From positions 1 to 29,391 of IMG/VR virus record IMGVR_UViG_3300030107_003937: DNA of 29,391 bases, one strand, 5' to 3'. The position numbers and the translations under genes are program-made. Shown piece by piece: positions 9,301-16,016 of this stretch; positions within the stretch are counted from its first letter, which is position 1; every line of letters begins with the position of its first letter. The notes beneath the pieces were generated by a model, which saw only the letters and a program-made list of their open reading frames with translations, had not been told where the DNA came from and did not search any database. The stretch is from a virus.

Positions 9301-9663
9301 ACTGTCAATGAGGCTATTGATGACGATATAGCGGAAAAATTCTCATTCCCTCGCATGAATCAAGCATCTTCTGATGGTGGTGCATGGTCGGGTATGCAAG
9401 CAGACATTACAGCTCCAACAGGCCCAACCGAAATAACGGATGAAGAAAATACAACATTTGGCAATCCCCGAAGAAATCAGCAAGAGCCGGATCCGAATGG
9501 AGGGTTTAGGCCATTAAGCATGATCATTGATACTGAAAACGGCCAGGCTACATTAGATGTTAAGGATAGAAAGGCAGTGATTCGTTTTCCCAAGAAAGAT
9601 AAAGATCACGAAGAGAGGGAAAACGAGGTACTGCCCGCCCTTCGTCATGACAACGCTCTCTAA
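6355..9663 (+). CDS. 1102-residue protein with inactive ATP-dependent DNA ligase-like domain
   Basis: The overall family is not recognised. Residues ~660-820 follow the nucleotidyltransferase domain of ATP-dependent DNA ligases in order. An EPAHVVRDLDD lead-in resembles the segment before motif I. WVVQKKPKGKRVLV (679-692) is motif I KxDGxR with K684, G687 and R689 kept but Asp changed to K686. FDGYV (722-726) is motif III with the Glu changed to Tyr. VVDLL (733-737) and EPLSDRVDALRTLY (747-760) are motif IIIa. DLLIRD (793-798) matches motif IV without its Glu. FIKGKEVHPKWILYP (803-817) matches motif V with its lysines lost. The rest (1-640 and 830-1102) has no domain I can name; the C-terminus is acidic and disordered-looking. 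The start ATG has GAGGTGGG just upstream. Its place before the protease suggests a virion or head-assembly protein. Ligase activity is unlikely. Confidence 0.7.
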   Translation: MSDYVKHRTDVVLSSIMGLEPPMDDYLKSLDGNIITKEDLAAMAMTANAPIYSMRDLGSALPPSQMVIPDDYQSYLAGHSKISTSPLKDWPMVDENNDFGEHHPFGMNSNCCPLLQNAAHGEPHYVDHLFDFITHAAENHKENERMNKLSGEDAMLFGNPDVSMLDLYNKDMNRDYGADENWEQQKREYLANEFGLLPFLFGLEWHSPGEAERFYDILSNLSQTSDPESPEARSLFNRMQEKTGIKWDRYLRNWRDRFTPLSAWWQRPSDRSGPTASPPADLANAMLTSPFSSNQEPGHNYHWWEPYQFHGGVGRSIDSLKSVMTQSYPGVFGDNWLSDFLLEGVPVDGPHMLSGSHFPASSNSAPELSSALSSLSTGDQSFERRRANWTHASMHNHLHPSEINDAEGRMTIPTEALLMSRFGDDLMKVTELGNPKAGRLREQHPNSNSTYYDVHNRHATNSDQALQQVMTDLATQVMQQFGSDIFAPVNGDVNTNTIARGNIGQLASAANHLLMRGEGVHDGEYMIPDVSSGQLSQKIGAFGPVSPMSESVVAPLFNSGNTDSWGHEMPATLTYKWDRNSNGLIWDNKESPFTILQRTPHKGLVSAVDPSFADKQIHTKNKEINALSTNSLGYSNLTSLLHKSDDYELTGIFDSMIEPAHVVRDLDDMDTLKGFSGDWVVQKKPKGKRVLVKKSGKSIDPISLPSKVKKSLKDTIQGDATFDGYVSGDVLTVVDLLVHKDTDMSQEPLSDRVDALRTLYSTTDHVEFPAPNSCVNTDKEGLIKTIANLDRTDLLIRDAQSTFIKGKEVHPKWILYPQDKISKEMPLPPLPEMSIRNSDLVLEYPGIYTPVIVKIENDDNGPYVAEYNGLPHLVKQAQTQFRLWSPVAAHYVGLPDQAIPSYRKRPLFRKSIDKAPEVNVQGEHDDEDSVSNIMRHARKAITSEERALNDKELIAHVDGLTQSMLDKYAGEYGLEHTEDGKWTVNEAIDDDIAEKFSFPRMNQASSDGGAWSGMQADITAPTGPTEITDEENTTFGNPRRNQQEPDPNGGFRPLSMIIDTENGQATLDVKDRKAVIRFPKKDKDHEERENEVLPALRHDNAL

Positions 9664-9680
9664 ATCCTGACAGCCCTGTC

Positions 9681-11069
9681 ATGTTGTCATTCATATATGA
9701 TTGCGAAAAGTCAGATTGTTTGATGGCAACCGCAGAGATGCTTCAACCTTCGATTGGATGGTCGGCCTTTGGATCCGATTTCCTAATCAAAGAGGATTCT
9801 GGAAGTGATCTGTATGTTGCAGGATATGCAAGTGTGGATATGGTGGACAAGCAGGGAGATAGAATCCCTACTCATGCTCTCAAGAAAGCATTTGGCAAAT
9901 TCATGGAAAACAAGGCTTACAGAAATGTTCAGCTAGCCCACAGTGGCATCCAGGTTGGAGAAGTCGTTGATTCCTTTTCAGATTCACAGGGGCGTGTATG
10001 GAAATCCGAGGTGGATGATCACGGCCTCTTTGTCGTTTGTAAGATACGAAGCGACATACAGAAGGCACGAGAAGTGCAAAAGCAGGTACGAGATGGAGAT
10101 CTTCGTGCCTTTTCAATAGGAGGCCAGGCTTTGTTCCGTGTGAATAAGCATACACCTGAGCATGGCAACCACCGCGAGATTACTGACCTTGAGTTGCATG
10201 AGATTACTCTCTGCAAGAAGGGAATTAACCCCGAGGCCAGTTATACAATCCTAAAGATGGATGAAACGGAAGTGACTAAAATGACGGACAGCGAAGCATT
10301 AGTAGAGATACGAGACAGCCTAAGTGGAATACTGAAGGCGATTGACAAGAACGAAGAGAAATCTGAGGAGAAATCCGATGAGAAAAGCGAAACTCCGGAA
10401 GTGGAGAAGTCCACCCAGGATGCGCTTAACTACATTGATACTCTTGAGAAGTTTGCACACGAGCAGGGTGTTGATCTCAACGGGCTAAGGACACACTTTG
10501 GCCTAGAGAAAGCATACATGGTCGGAGTAGATGGCAACAGCGGCCACACTCACAGAGGTCAGGGTGACGAGGTTGGATCCGGAGAGGATGCATCTGAGCC
10601 ATCTTACCCATCTCTTTCAGCTCCAGGTGGCAACAAGTATGTCATCAAGCAGCCAGGCGTGAAGAATATGGCTTACAACAGGCCATCGGGCAACAAGAAT
10701 GTAATCAAGTCGCCTGGTCAAGTCACACCTGCCGGATTGGAGAGAGGATACAGGGCATACGCTTCTCTGCGTGACGAGGAGGCCATGAAGGCAATCGTCA
10801 AGCAGGATTGGGAGTCTCGCTACGACAGCGAAACCGCCCGTGCTCTTGAGGTTCAGAAGGCAAACGACTTCGGCGGGCAGATCACTGCTCTAAAGTCCGA
10901 GATTGCGAATCTAAGATCCGAGAACGGAGAGATTCAGAAGTCTGCAACCGCAGTACCAACAACCGACATTCGAGTCCCCACCCACGAGGAATTTGCTCAG
11001 ATGGGCAATGACCTTGAGTCCTGGAAGGCTACCGAAGAACTAGCAAGGAGGGCACTAACAGGCGAGTAA
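9681..11069 (+). CDS. Prohead maturation protease fused to scaffold-like C-terminus
   Basis: The N-terminal ~195 residues are an HK97-type prohead serine protease (peptidase U35/S78 class), which trims scaffold and capsid proteins during maturation. Key features are VAGYASVDMVDKQGDRI (46-62), the His in NVQLAHSG (H87), the Ser in LRAFSIGG (S145), and the conserved ending DLELHEITLCKKGINP (169-184). Residues 201-462 look like a scaffold: an acidic Lys/Glu-rich stretch (224-245), a Gly/Pro/Asn-rich middle with HTHRG, and a C-terminal coiled coil (~395-420, for example ITALKSEIANLRSENGEIQ). An alternative start is ATG 9723 (MATAEMLQPSIGW); neither start has a clear ribosome binding site. Codon use shifts toward C-ending codons near residue 201, where an internal start is proposed. 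Confidence 0.85.
   Translation: MLSFIYDCEKSDCLMATAEMLQPSIGWSAFGSDFLIKEDSGSDLYVAGYASVDMVDKQGDRIPTHALKKAFGKFMENKAYRNVQLAHSGIQVGEVVDSFSDSQGRVWKSEVDDHGLFVVCKIRSDIQKAREVQKQVRDGDLRAFSIGGQALFRVNKHTPEHGNHREITDLELHEITLCKKGINPEASYTILKMDETEVTKMTDSEALVEIRDSLSGILKAIDKNEEKSEEKSDEKSETPEVEKSTQDALNYIDTLEKFAHEQGVDLNGLRTHFGLEKAYMVGVDGNSGHTHRGQGDEVGSGEDASEPSYPSLSAPGGNKYVIKQPGVKNMAYNRPSGNKNVIKSPGQVTPAGLERGYRAYASLRDEEAMKAIVKQDWESRYDSETARALEVQKANDFGGQITALKSEIANLRSENGEIQKSATAVPTTDIRVPTHEEFAQMGNDLESWKATEELARRALTGE
10268..10280 (+). promoter_or_regulatory. Internal ribosome binding leader for scaffold start
   Basis: GGAAGTGACTAAA lies directly before an in-frame ATG at 10281 inside the protease gene. The core GGAAGTGA plus 5 nt to the ATG is the same arrangement as the leader of the capsid gene (5 nt) and nearly that of the decoration gene (6 nt). 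GGAAGTGA is one base off an extended Shine-Dalgarno GGAGGTGA. The same 8-mer also occurs at 9801 and 12866 without an evident gene start, so the core alone is not proof. Confidence 0.5.
10281..11069 (+). CDS. Candidate free scaffold protein from internal start in protease gene
   Basis: This nested reading frame is the same frame as the protease C-terminus and would yield a 262-residue scaffold beginning MTDSEALVEIRDSLSG. Support: it starts exactly after the protease domain; it has the GGAAGTGA leader shared with the capsid and decoration genes; and codon use becomes richer in AAC, TAC, CAC and GAG from about here onward, as in the highly expressed capsid gene. In phage lambda the scaffold is likewise made from an internal start of its protease gene (C/Nu3), so the arrangement has precedent. 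The protein is acidic near the N-terminus, with a coiled coil near its end, as expected of a scaffold. It would be made in excess over the protease fusion. This is inference from sequence layout. Confidence 0.5.
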   Translation: MTDSEALVEIRDSLSGILKAIDKNEEKSEEKSDEKSETPEVEKSTQDALNYIDTLEKFAHEQGVDLNGLRTHFGLEKAYMVGVDGNSGHTHRGQGDEVGSGEDASEPSYPSLSAPGGNKYVIKQPGVKNMAYNRPSGNKNVIKSPGQVTPAGLERGYRAYASLRDEEAMKAIVKQDWESRYDSETARALEVQKANDFGGQITALKSEIANLRSENGEIQKSATAVPTTDIRVPTHEEFAQMGNDLESWKATEELARRALTGE

Positions 11070-11085
11070 TCGTCATGGGTGACAC

Positions 11086-11110
11086 GGAGAAATAATAGGA
11101 AGTGAAAAAA
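11086..11110 (+). promoter_or_regulatory. Translation leader of the major capsid gene
   Basis: An A-rich leader, GGAGAAATAATAGGAAGTGA followed by five A, precedes the capsid ATG at 11111. It shares the 15-mer AATAATAGGAAGTGA with the leader of the following gene (12284-12308). In that second copy the GTG within GGAAGTGA is out of frame with the gene, so the leader is conserved as RNA or DNA rather than as coding sequence. This argues that the in-frame GTG at 11102 is not the capsid start. Confidence 0.7.
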
Positions 11111-12268
11111 ATGAGTGGATCAAAAGGATACATTAGAACAATCGAGGACATGGAGAGGCTATACTACGGTGCGGGTGCAGGTGCAAACGCATGGGCCTAC
11201 TCCGGAACAGACTTGCTCAAGGCGGATTCGCCTCTTGTGAGCAGCACAACCGGAACATATCAGGCCATCTTTGGCCGAAAGGTCTGGTCACAGCTCAACC
11301 AGGAGTTCAACGCCTTTAGCATACTACCGAAGAAGCCCTGGGAGAAGTCCGGATGGAGGGTCGTCACCGACAAGCCTGACAGGGCAAAGGGTGGCGGACT
11401 ACCTGAGAACGGAACTCTACCAGAAACCACCAAGCCTACCTTCGCAGAGGTCAGCACAAAGCCCAAGACTGTGGCTCACACCTTTGACCTAAGCGAGACA
11501 GCAATGTTCCTGGCCGACAAGGATGACGGTCTTGGAGATGCAAGGGCAGTAATGAAGATGGAGATGGCAAAGCACCACGCCGAGCACATCAACGTCATGC
11601 TTCTGGAAGATGTGGACACCACAGCAGGAAACGACTTCGAGTCACTTGACCGATGCCTTTCCTCGTCATTTGTGGAGACCGCAACAGATTTCGTCACCGC
11701 AGCAGCAGATCACAATCAGTACAACCTAACCAGGAGTGCAGGTTCTTCTCAGTCATGGTATGATGCTAACTGTGACGCAGGATCCGCAGGTGCGGCTCGT
11801 GCGCTCAGTCTGAATGTCATTGACGGAATGTTCAGAAGCATATGGGAGAAGGGTGGACAGCCAAAGGTCATACTGACAGGCTACGATACTCTTGAGAAGA
11901 TCCAACAGCTACTACAACCTCAGCAGAGATTTACTGAGATGAAGAGAGTAGTCCCAGGCGTGAACGGTGTCAAGGGTGTTCCAGGTATGGAAGCGGGCTT
12001 CGTAGTCGCAACCTACAACGGCGTACCTCTGATCCCTTCAAAGGATGTCAAGGCAGACTCCGGAGAACTATCAAGGATGTATTTCATCGATTCAGACTAC
12101 ATCTACTTCTGCACGGCCAAACCGACCCTATACCACGAGTCTGGTATTGAAACAGGGGATCCATTCGGAATCAACAGGCTAGGACAGATGGGAATGTTCC
12201 ACACGATGGGCGAACTATGGCAACTATTCTACCGAGCACACGGAAAGGTGAGGGACATCGCAGCCTGA
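11111..12268 (+). CDS. Major capsid protein, HK97 fold
   Basis: This is the shell protein, 385 residues from ATG 11111. Support is its place right after the protease/scaffold gene, its length, and fold-typical features: an N-terminal helical arm, WRVVTDKPDRAKGGGLPENG (an extended-loop-like stretch), TVAHTFDLSETAMFLADKD (start of the spine helix region), HHAEHINVMLLEDVD, a P-domain QPKVILTGYDTLEKIQQLL, an A-domain-like GVPLIPSKDV, and the ending YRAHGKVRDIAA. Codons are strongly biased to C-ending and CTA/GGA forms compared with neighbouring genes, as expected for the most expressed virion protein. A GTG at 11102 would add three residues but lies inside the conserved leader. I see no long N-terminal delta domain; scaffold seems to come from the gene before. 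Confidence 0.85.
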   Translation: MSGSKGYIRTIEDMERLYYGAGAGANAWAYSGTDLLKADSPLVSSTTGTYQAIFGRKVWSQLNQEFNAFSILPKKPWEKSGWRVVTDKPDRAKGGGLPENGTLPETTKPTFAEVSTKPKTVAHTFDLSETAMFLADKDDGLGDARAVMKMEMAKHHAEHINVMLLEDVDTTAGNDFESLDRCLSSSFVETATDFVTAAADHNQYNLTRSAGSSQSWYDANCDAGSAGAARALSLNVIDGMFRSIWEKGGQPKVILTGYDTLEKIQQLLQPQQRFTEMKRVVPGVNGVKGVPGMEAGFVVATYNGVPLIPSKDVKADSGELSRMYFIDSDYIYFCTAKPTLYHESGIETGDPFGINRLGQMGMFHTMGELWQLFYRAHGKVRDIAA

Positions 12269-12283
12269 TGGCTTGGAGAATAT

Positions 12284-12308
12284 GGAGAATAATAGGAAGT
12301 GACAAAAA
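12284..12308 (+). promoter_or_regulatory. Translation leader of the decoration-like gene
   Basis: This is the second copy of the A-rich leader seen before the capsid gene: GGAGA, then ATAATAGGAAGTGA, then CAAAAA, then ATG 12309. The spacing from GGAAGTGA to the ATG is 6 nt. Two neighbouring genes with the same 15-nt leader suggests matched, high translation of capsid and its partner. Confidence 0.65.
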
Positions 12309-12680
12309 ATGGCAAACACGAATCTAACAGGAAACGGCACACTTGTATTCGACAGCCGCCTATGGGGTGGAGTCGGAGAAGCAGACACAGCATGGCTACA
12401 AAGCCCAATTGGAAGCAACGCAGCAACAGGGACGATCAGTCTCGGTATTGTTGATGTGGTGATCACTGACGGAGATGCGGCAGCGGCTTACGACCTGGCT
12501 CTATCAACCAACGCAATCGTTGGATCTGAGCTAGTCGGAATCCTAAGCCTACACAACACTACTACGGCGGCAGGAAACGACTTCCCTGTGGCAGGGAATC
12601 TATCAACAAGCACCCTGCTGAAATTCACAGGAGCGGGTTCTGACGGTGACACGATTAGGATCACATTCCTATACCGTTGA
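12309..12680 (+). CDS. Candidate capsid decoration protein
   Basis: This is a 123-residue, beta-rich protein with almost no charged helices: strands such as GTLVFDSRLWGG, TISLGIVDVVITDG, SELVGILSLHNT and GDTIRITFLYR alternate with Gly/Ala/Thr-rich turns. It directly follows the capsid gene, shares its leader sequence, and has the same biased, expression-tuned codons. Those three facts make a stoichiometric outer-shell (decoration or cement) protein the best guess. I cannot place it in a named decoration family by eye. A short tail-related beta protein is the main alternative. Confidence 0.6.
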   Translation: MANTNLTGNGTLVFDSRLWGGVGEADTAWLQSPIGSNAATGTISLGIVDVVITDGDAAAAYDLALSTNAIVGSELVGILSLHNTTTAAGNDFPVAGNLSTSTLLKFTGAGSDGDTIRITFLYR

Positions 12681-12691
12681 GGTGAGCCAAG

Positions 12692-13198
12692 ATGGCTCTT
12701 AGCCTCCAATACATAGGGGCGCGACCCTACTGTGAAATAACCGTAGGTAAGCACCAAGTCCTGGGCTTTTCCAGGGGGATGATCAGAGATGATGTTCCCC
12801 AGGATCTAATCCGAAACAAAATCATGCCTTTGATTGAGAATGGCGGAACCGCCTGGAAAGTCATTGGAAGTGATGATGTTCAAGCTGAGAAGATGCTCAA
12901 AACGATTGTCCCTACACCGGAACCAGTAGTGGAACTTGAACCTGAACCAGAAGTAGTGGAAGAAGTGGTTGAAGAAGTAGTGGAAGAAGTGGTTGAAGAA
13001 CCCGAACCAACACCTGCTGTAAGTGATGCGGAGATTGATGTGGATATTCTATTAGCAACTGCGGGCTTTGACTCATCTTTGACACGGGCGCAAATGATGT
13101 CCTGGTGTTCTGAGAAGGGAATACCTGTGAATAACAGATCAACGAAGGCATCAATGACAGATCAGGCCCGTGAATATATCACGGGGGCTTCTGAGTGA
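12692..13198 (+). CDS. Virion protein with acidic VVEE repeat linker and C-terminal HeH/SAP-like domain
   Basis: 168 residues in three parts. Residues 1-60 (ALSLQYIGARPYCEITVG, then a Gly-containing loop and VPQDLIRNKIMPLIENGG) resemble the N-terminal part of small phage head proteins. Residues 71-110 are a Pro/Glu/Val-rich acidic linker with VVEE repeats. Residues ~115-165 (LTRAQMMSWCSEKGIPVNNR, then STKASMTDQAREYI) follow the helix-extended loop-helix layout of HeH/LEM/SAP domains, which bind DNA or other proteins. GAGGTGAG (12679-12686) supports the ATG. The next gene overlaps by 4 nt (GTGA). It is probably a minor head protein. The domain call is by pattern only. Confidence 0.55.
   Translation: MALSLQYIGARPYCEITVGKHQVLGFSRGMIRDDVPQDLIRNKIMPLIENGGTAWKVIGSDDVQAEKMLKTIVPTPEPVVELEPEPEVVEEVVEEVVEEVVEEPEPTPAVSDAEIDVDILLATAGFDSSLTRAQMMSWCSEKGIPVNNRSTKASMTDQAREYITGASE
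12953..13000 (+). repeat. Two tandem copies of a 24-bp coding repeat
   Basis: Positions 12953-12976 and 12977-13000 are identical 24-mers encoding VVEEVVEE. They form the acidic linker of the surrounding gene. Copy number could change by slippage, which would alter only linker length because the unit is in frame. Confidence 0.9.
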
Positions 13199-13722
13199 CC
13201 GATTCATACGCAGACATTGATGATGGCACAGGCCGCTATGCGAGCCGTGTGCGTGTTAATCGCAGAATCTTGACCTTGACCGCCGATGGTACAAATTCAC
13301 TTAATGGAACATTAGACCTCAATGGTAAAATCGGACGAGTCATCCTTGATCCGTCAAGAGTGACTTGTGGATCCAACACAGCAACAGGTGGTTCACTCAA
13401 AATTACAATGGATGTTGAAGATAGTGAAGGTGTTGAGTATCCTTACTGCGACACTATTGCGGCACTTGATGTTAGAACCTCAAGCAACGCTCCTCTAAAT
13501 TTCGTGACATCAGAAGGGGCGAACAAAAATGCAGATGGCGGAGCTACTAGCGGTGTCCATTTTACAGTAGCCGCACCTGGTAGCTCCACTACTGGTGGAG
13601 TAGTAATTGACGAAGCGGCATCATGGAATGGCTTGGTTTGTGGAAGGGTAAGATTCACCGTTGCGACCTCAAATAGCACTTTTTCAGCAGGTACAATAAG
13701 AATAGTTGTATTGCATGAGTAA
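13195..13722 (+). CDS. Beta-rich virion protein of unknown family
   Basis: 175 residues from a GTG start that overlaps the previous stop as GTGA, so translation is probably coupled. Almost the whole chain reads as beta strands and loops: RVRVNRRILTLTADGT, GKIGRVILDPSRVTCG, GSLKITMDVEDSEG, GRVRFTVATSNSTF and GTIRIVVLHE. There are no coiled coils, signal peptide or membrane segment. The last strands resemble the ending of the candidate decoration protein (SDGDTIRITFLYR against SAGTIRIVVLHE), so the two may share a fold. It is likely a head-surface or neck protein; evidence is composition and position. Confidence 0.55.
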   Translation: MTDSYADIDDGTGRYASRVRVNRRILTLTADGTNSLNGTLDLNGKIGRVILDPSRVTCGSNTATGGSLKITMDVEDSEGVEYPYCDTIAALDVRTSSNAPLNFVTSEGANKNADGGATSGVHFTVAAPGSSTTGGVVIDEAASWNGLVCGRVRFTVATSNSTFSAGTIRIVVLHE

Positions 13723-13763
13723 AGTAGTGGTTAAATACGATTGAATGAAAGGTAGGATTCAGT

Positions 13764-14087
13764 ATGGCATTGACAGTCGAGCAATTGGGAAGAACAAACG
13801 TCACGGGCAACAGGCTTAGTGTTGCTCTGAAAATTACTCCGGACAGTTCCTGGCTTGCAGCAGGTGAGTCTTTGGATCTCACAACATATGTCGCTAACAT
13901 TGAGACCGTTCACATTGAAACCGATCCAGGTGGATACACTTGGGCGTATGATCGGTCTGCAAAGAAACTCCTGGCTTACTATGCAGACAATGATGCGGGT
14001 GCAGATGGGGCTTTGATAGCGGTTGCAAATGCTGTCGATTTATCCGGCATTACAGTGTATATCACAGTCACAGGTGGGCGAGCCTGA
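13764..14087 (+). CDS. Small beta-rich structural protein
   Basis: 107 residues. The opening MALTVEQLGRTNVTGNRL followed by SVALKITPDSSW and AAGESLDL, with later WAYDRSAKKLLAYYA, resembles a type of small structural protein often found after the capsid gene in marine phages; I do not know a proven function for it. GGTAGG (13751-13756) 7 nt upstream supports the ATG. The 41-nt gap before it (13723-13763) contains TTAAATA at 13731-13737, which resembles an archaeal TATA element but is too common in such sequence to call. Confidence 0.6.
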   Translation: MALTVEQLGRTNVTGNRLSVALKITPDSSWLAAGESLDLTTYVANIETVHIETDPGGYTWAYDRSAKKLLAYYADNDAGADGALIAVANAVDLSGITVYITVTGGRA

Positions 14088-14102
14088 TCGGGGGCTTGCT
14101 TT

Positions 14103-14405
14103 GTGGGCCTAGAATTAGATGAATTGTGCTTCGAGGAAGCTCACGCAATAGAACGCCGCCGTAAGGTGCGGATGCAAGAAATTGCATCAACCGAAGGGTC
14201 AATACGAACAGACGACTCGCCTTTCAGTAAGGAGAACCTAGCGAAAGCCGATACTGTTCGAGTAAAGATCCGAGGTAGAGAAAAATATGACATTCAAAAT
14301 ATCGGATCCGGTACAAGATGCACATCATGCGGGTTGCTCCATTTCTGTTGGACACCCAGTTGTGCAGGGTGTGGAGCAGATATGGATTACAATTTGGGGA
14401 GTTAA
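14103..14405 (+). CDS. Small zinc-ribbon protein
   Basis: 100 residues from GTG 14103, with GGGGGC about 8 nt upstream. The N-terminal half is charged and helical (ELDELCFEEAHAIERRRKV). The C-terminal half carries CTSCGLLHFCWTPSCAGCG, a CxxC-x10-CxxC zinc ribbon (C73, C76, C87, C90) with an extra C82. The role is unknown. It sits directly before the adaptor-like gene. Zinc ribbons of this sort are common in archaeal proteins; here they could bind nucleic acid or simply stabilise a small fold. Confidence 0.55.
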   Translation: MGLELDELCFEEAHAIERRRKVRMQEIASTEGSIRTDDSPFSKENLAKADTVRVKIRGREKYDIQNIGSGTRCTSCGLLHFCWTPSCAGCGADMDYNLGS

Positions 14406-14420
14406 GGAGGATGAGTCGTA

Positions 14421-16013
14421 ATGCCACGAGTATTCACACCAGGGCATAGGCCCGATCAGCCTCTTTATCCAGATGAGTTGATTTACACCACCGTAGCAAA
14501 GGTGGAATCTTATCTTCAATTACCTGATGCAAAACCTACTGCTCTAATTGCAGACACATCTACTGCCTCAGAGGGGGGTGGAACGGTAATCAAGATGCCA
14601 ATTGCAGGTGCAGATTACCGCAGATGGGGGTTTGCAACGGGGGATACTGTCACTATTTACGACAATGTTGATGCTTTAGGCAGTAGCTTGACGATTTCTG
14701 GAATAGAATCTCATGGTTCAAGCGGAGGGATAACTCTCAAAGCAACCGATCCTGGAACGGCCTATACTAAGAATAATGATGCATATGTTCAACCTGGATC
14801 AATTCTTTCTAATTCATCTCAAAGGGGTATCAGTAAATCCCAAGTGGAAAATTTAATTCAAAGAAGGCAAGACTACATTGATAGAATTTGTAGAATAGCA
14901 TGGAGACCCAGGCTTGTTGTTGATGAATATCAGAATTTTACTACATTCAAACCATACAGGCGCAGATACTACACAGATTATGTCGGTGCGGTTTATTTGA
15001 GAAATAGACCTGTTCAGCGTATCTTACGCATGGGAGTGTGGCAAGGCGACCATTATCGTGAATTGGCTTCATCTAGGGTGCAACTTACTGTAAAAGACCC
15101 CCATTTGTTCAACGGAACTGACAAAATCTTCCTATGCCCTAACATTGCACATACTGCTACATTGTCAAGTGGCAGTACAACCTCTACTTGGGCAAAGGAT
15201 TTCGGTGTCAAGACCATTGCAAGTGAAATCGGCAATCTGATCAACGAGGATGCGGCAACAGGCAAAGTGGCAATTCAAATTGGATCCATGACTGAGAATA
15301 GCAAAGCACTCAATGTCGCACATGAGTTCCTGGCTACTGCGAACAGTGATGATGGAGATGGAGTAGTCCTGATCAGTAGTATGAGATCAACCGATGAAGG
15401 CGAAACCACTACTATTGCGACTACTAATCTAAGTTGTTTTGATTTAGCGCTATGCACGACTGTTAATTCAACTGTTGCATCAACAGGTAGCACATTTACA
15501 GTAGCAGATGGTTCGGCCTTTACACAAGGAAATGGACTATACTACTATGGAACAGGAGCTACAATTAGAGTTGCAAGATGCACAAGAAGCGGAAATAACA
15601 TCACTATCGCAGATGACTTAACCTCTTCATTCCAATCAAACATGACTACTAGCACAGTAGTCTATCAGACAAGATTTGATAGCGATTCAACAGATGAGCA
15701 AAGGCAGAAAGATTGGTGGTCTATGGAAGATAATGGAGCAATCATGTTCAACAATCAATATCCTTTCTTTGAGAACCATAGCCTCAAACTCACATATCTG
15801 TATGGAGAGAGGTATGTGGACAAGGCCATAGAAGATGCTTGCACCAAATTAGTGGCCCTGGACATCATGATGACCGATGATTACACTGCAATGTTCCCCG
15901 AAGGCACACAAAATGTGGATCTTCCTCAGAAGATTCAGAAATTGGAAGAGGAAGTAAAGAGAATACTGATTCCATACCAGGAGGGAATAATTGTTGCAGG
16001 TATGGGTGGTTGA
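14421..16013 (+). CDS. Head-tail adaptor-like protein with inserted beta domains
   Basis: 530 residues. Parts resemble the small head-tail connector family: LYPDELIYTTVAKVESYLQL (15-34), then after an insertion SKSQVENLIQRRQDYIDRIC (139-158) with AWRPRLVVDEY (160-170), and near the C-terminus a helical segment DKAIEDACTKLVALDIMM followed by a helix LPQKIQKLEEEVKRIL. Between these parts lie two beta-rich, Ser/Thr/Gly-rich insertions (~46-125 and ~235-430), which make it several times longer than normal adaptors of 100-150 residues. A strong AGGAGG (14405-14410) precedes the ATG by 10 nt. Such a protein would sit under the portal and receive the tail. The adaptor call is by motif resemblance and position; a different neck or minor head protein is possible. 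Confidence 0.5.
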   Translation: MPRVFTPGHRPDQPLYPDELIYTTVAKVESYLQLPDAKPTALIADTSTASEGGGTVIKMPIAGADYRRWGFATGDTVTIYDNVDALGSSLTISGIESHGSSGGITLKATDPGTAYTKNNDAYVQPGSILSNSSQRGISKSQVENLIQRRQDYIDRICRIAWRPRLVVDEYQNFTTFKPYRRRYYTDYVGAVYLRNRPVQRILRMGVWQGDHYRELASSRVQLTVKDPHLFNGTDKIFLCPNIAHTATLSSGSTTSTWAKDFGVKTIASEIGNLINEDAATGKVAIQIGSMTENSKALNVAHEFLATANSDDGDGVVLISSMRSTDEGETTTIATTNLSCFDLALCTTVNSTVASTGSTFTVADGSAFTQGNGLYYYGTGATIRVARCTRSGNNITIADDLTSSFQSNMTTSTVVYQTRFDSDSTDEQRQKDWWSMEDNGAIMFNNQYPFFENHSLKLTYLYGERYVDKAIEDACTKLVALDIMMTDDYTAMFPEGTQNVDLPQKIQKLEEEVKRILIPYQEGIIVAGMGG

Positions 16014-16016
16014 TCT

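Noticed and set aside
11102-11110. GTG at 11102 as the capsid start
   Set aside because: It lies within the conserved leader; in the second leader copy the same GTG is out of frame with its gene, so ATG 11111 is the consistent start.
13723-13763. Archaeal promoter with TTAAATA at 13731-13737 about 27 nt before the ATG
   Set aside because: A good ribosome binding site between it and the ATG argues against a leaderless transcript, no BRE element is clear, and such AT-rich strings arise by chance.
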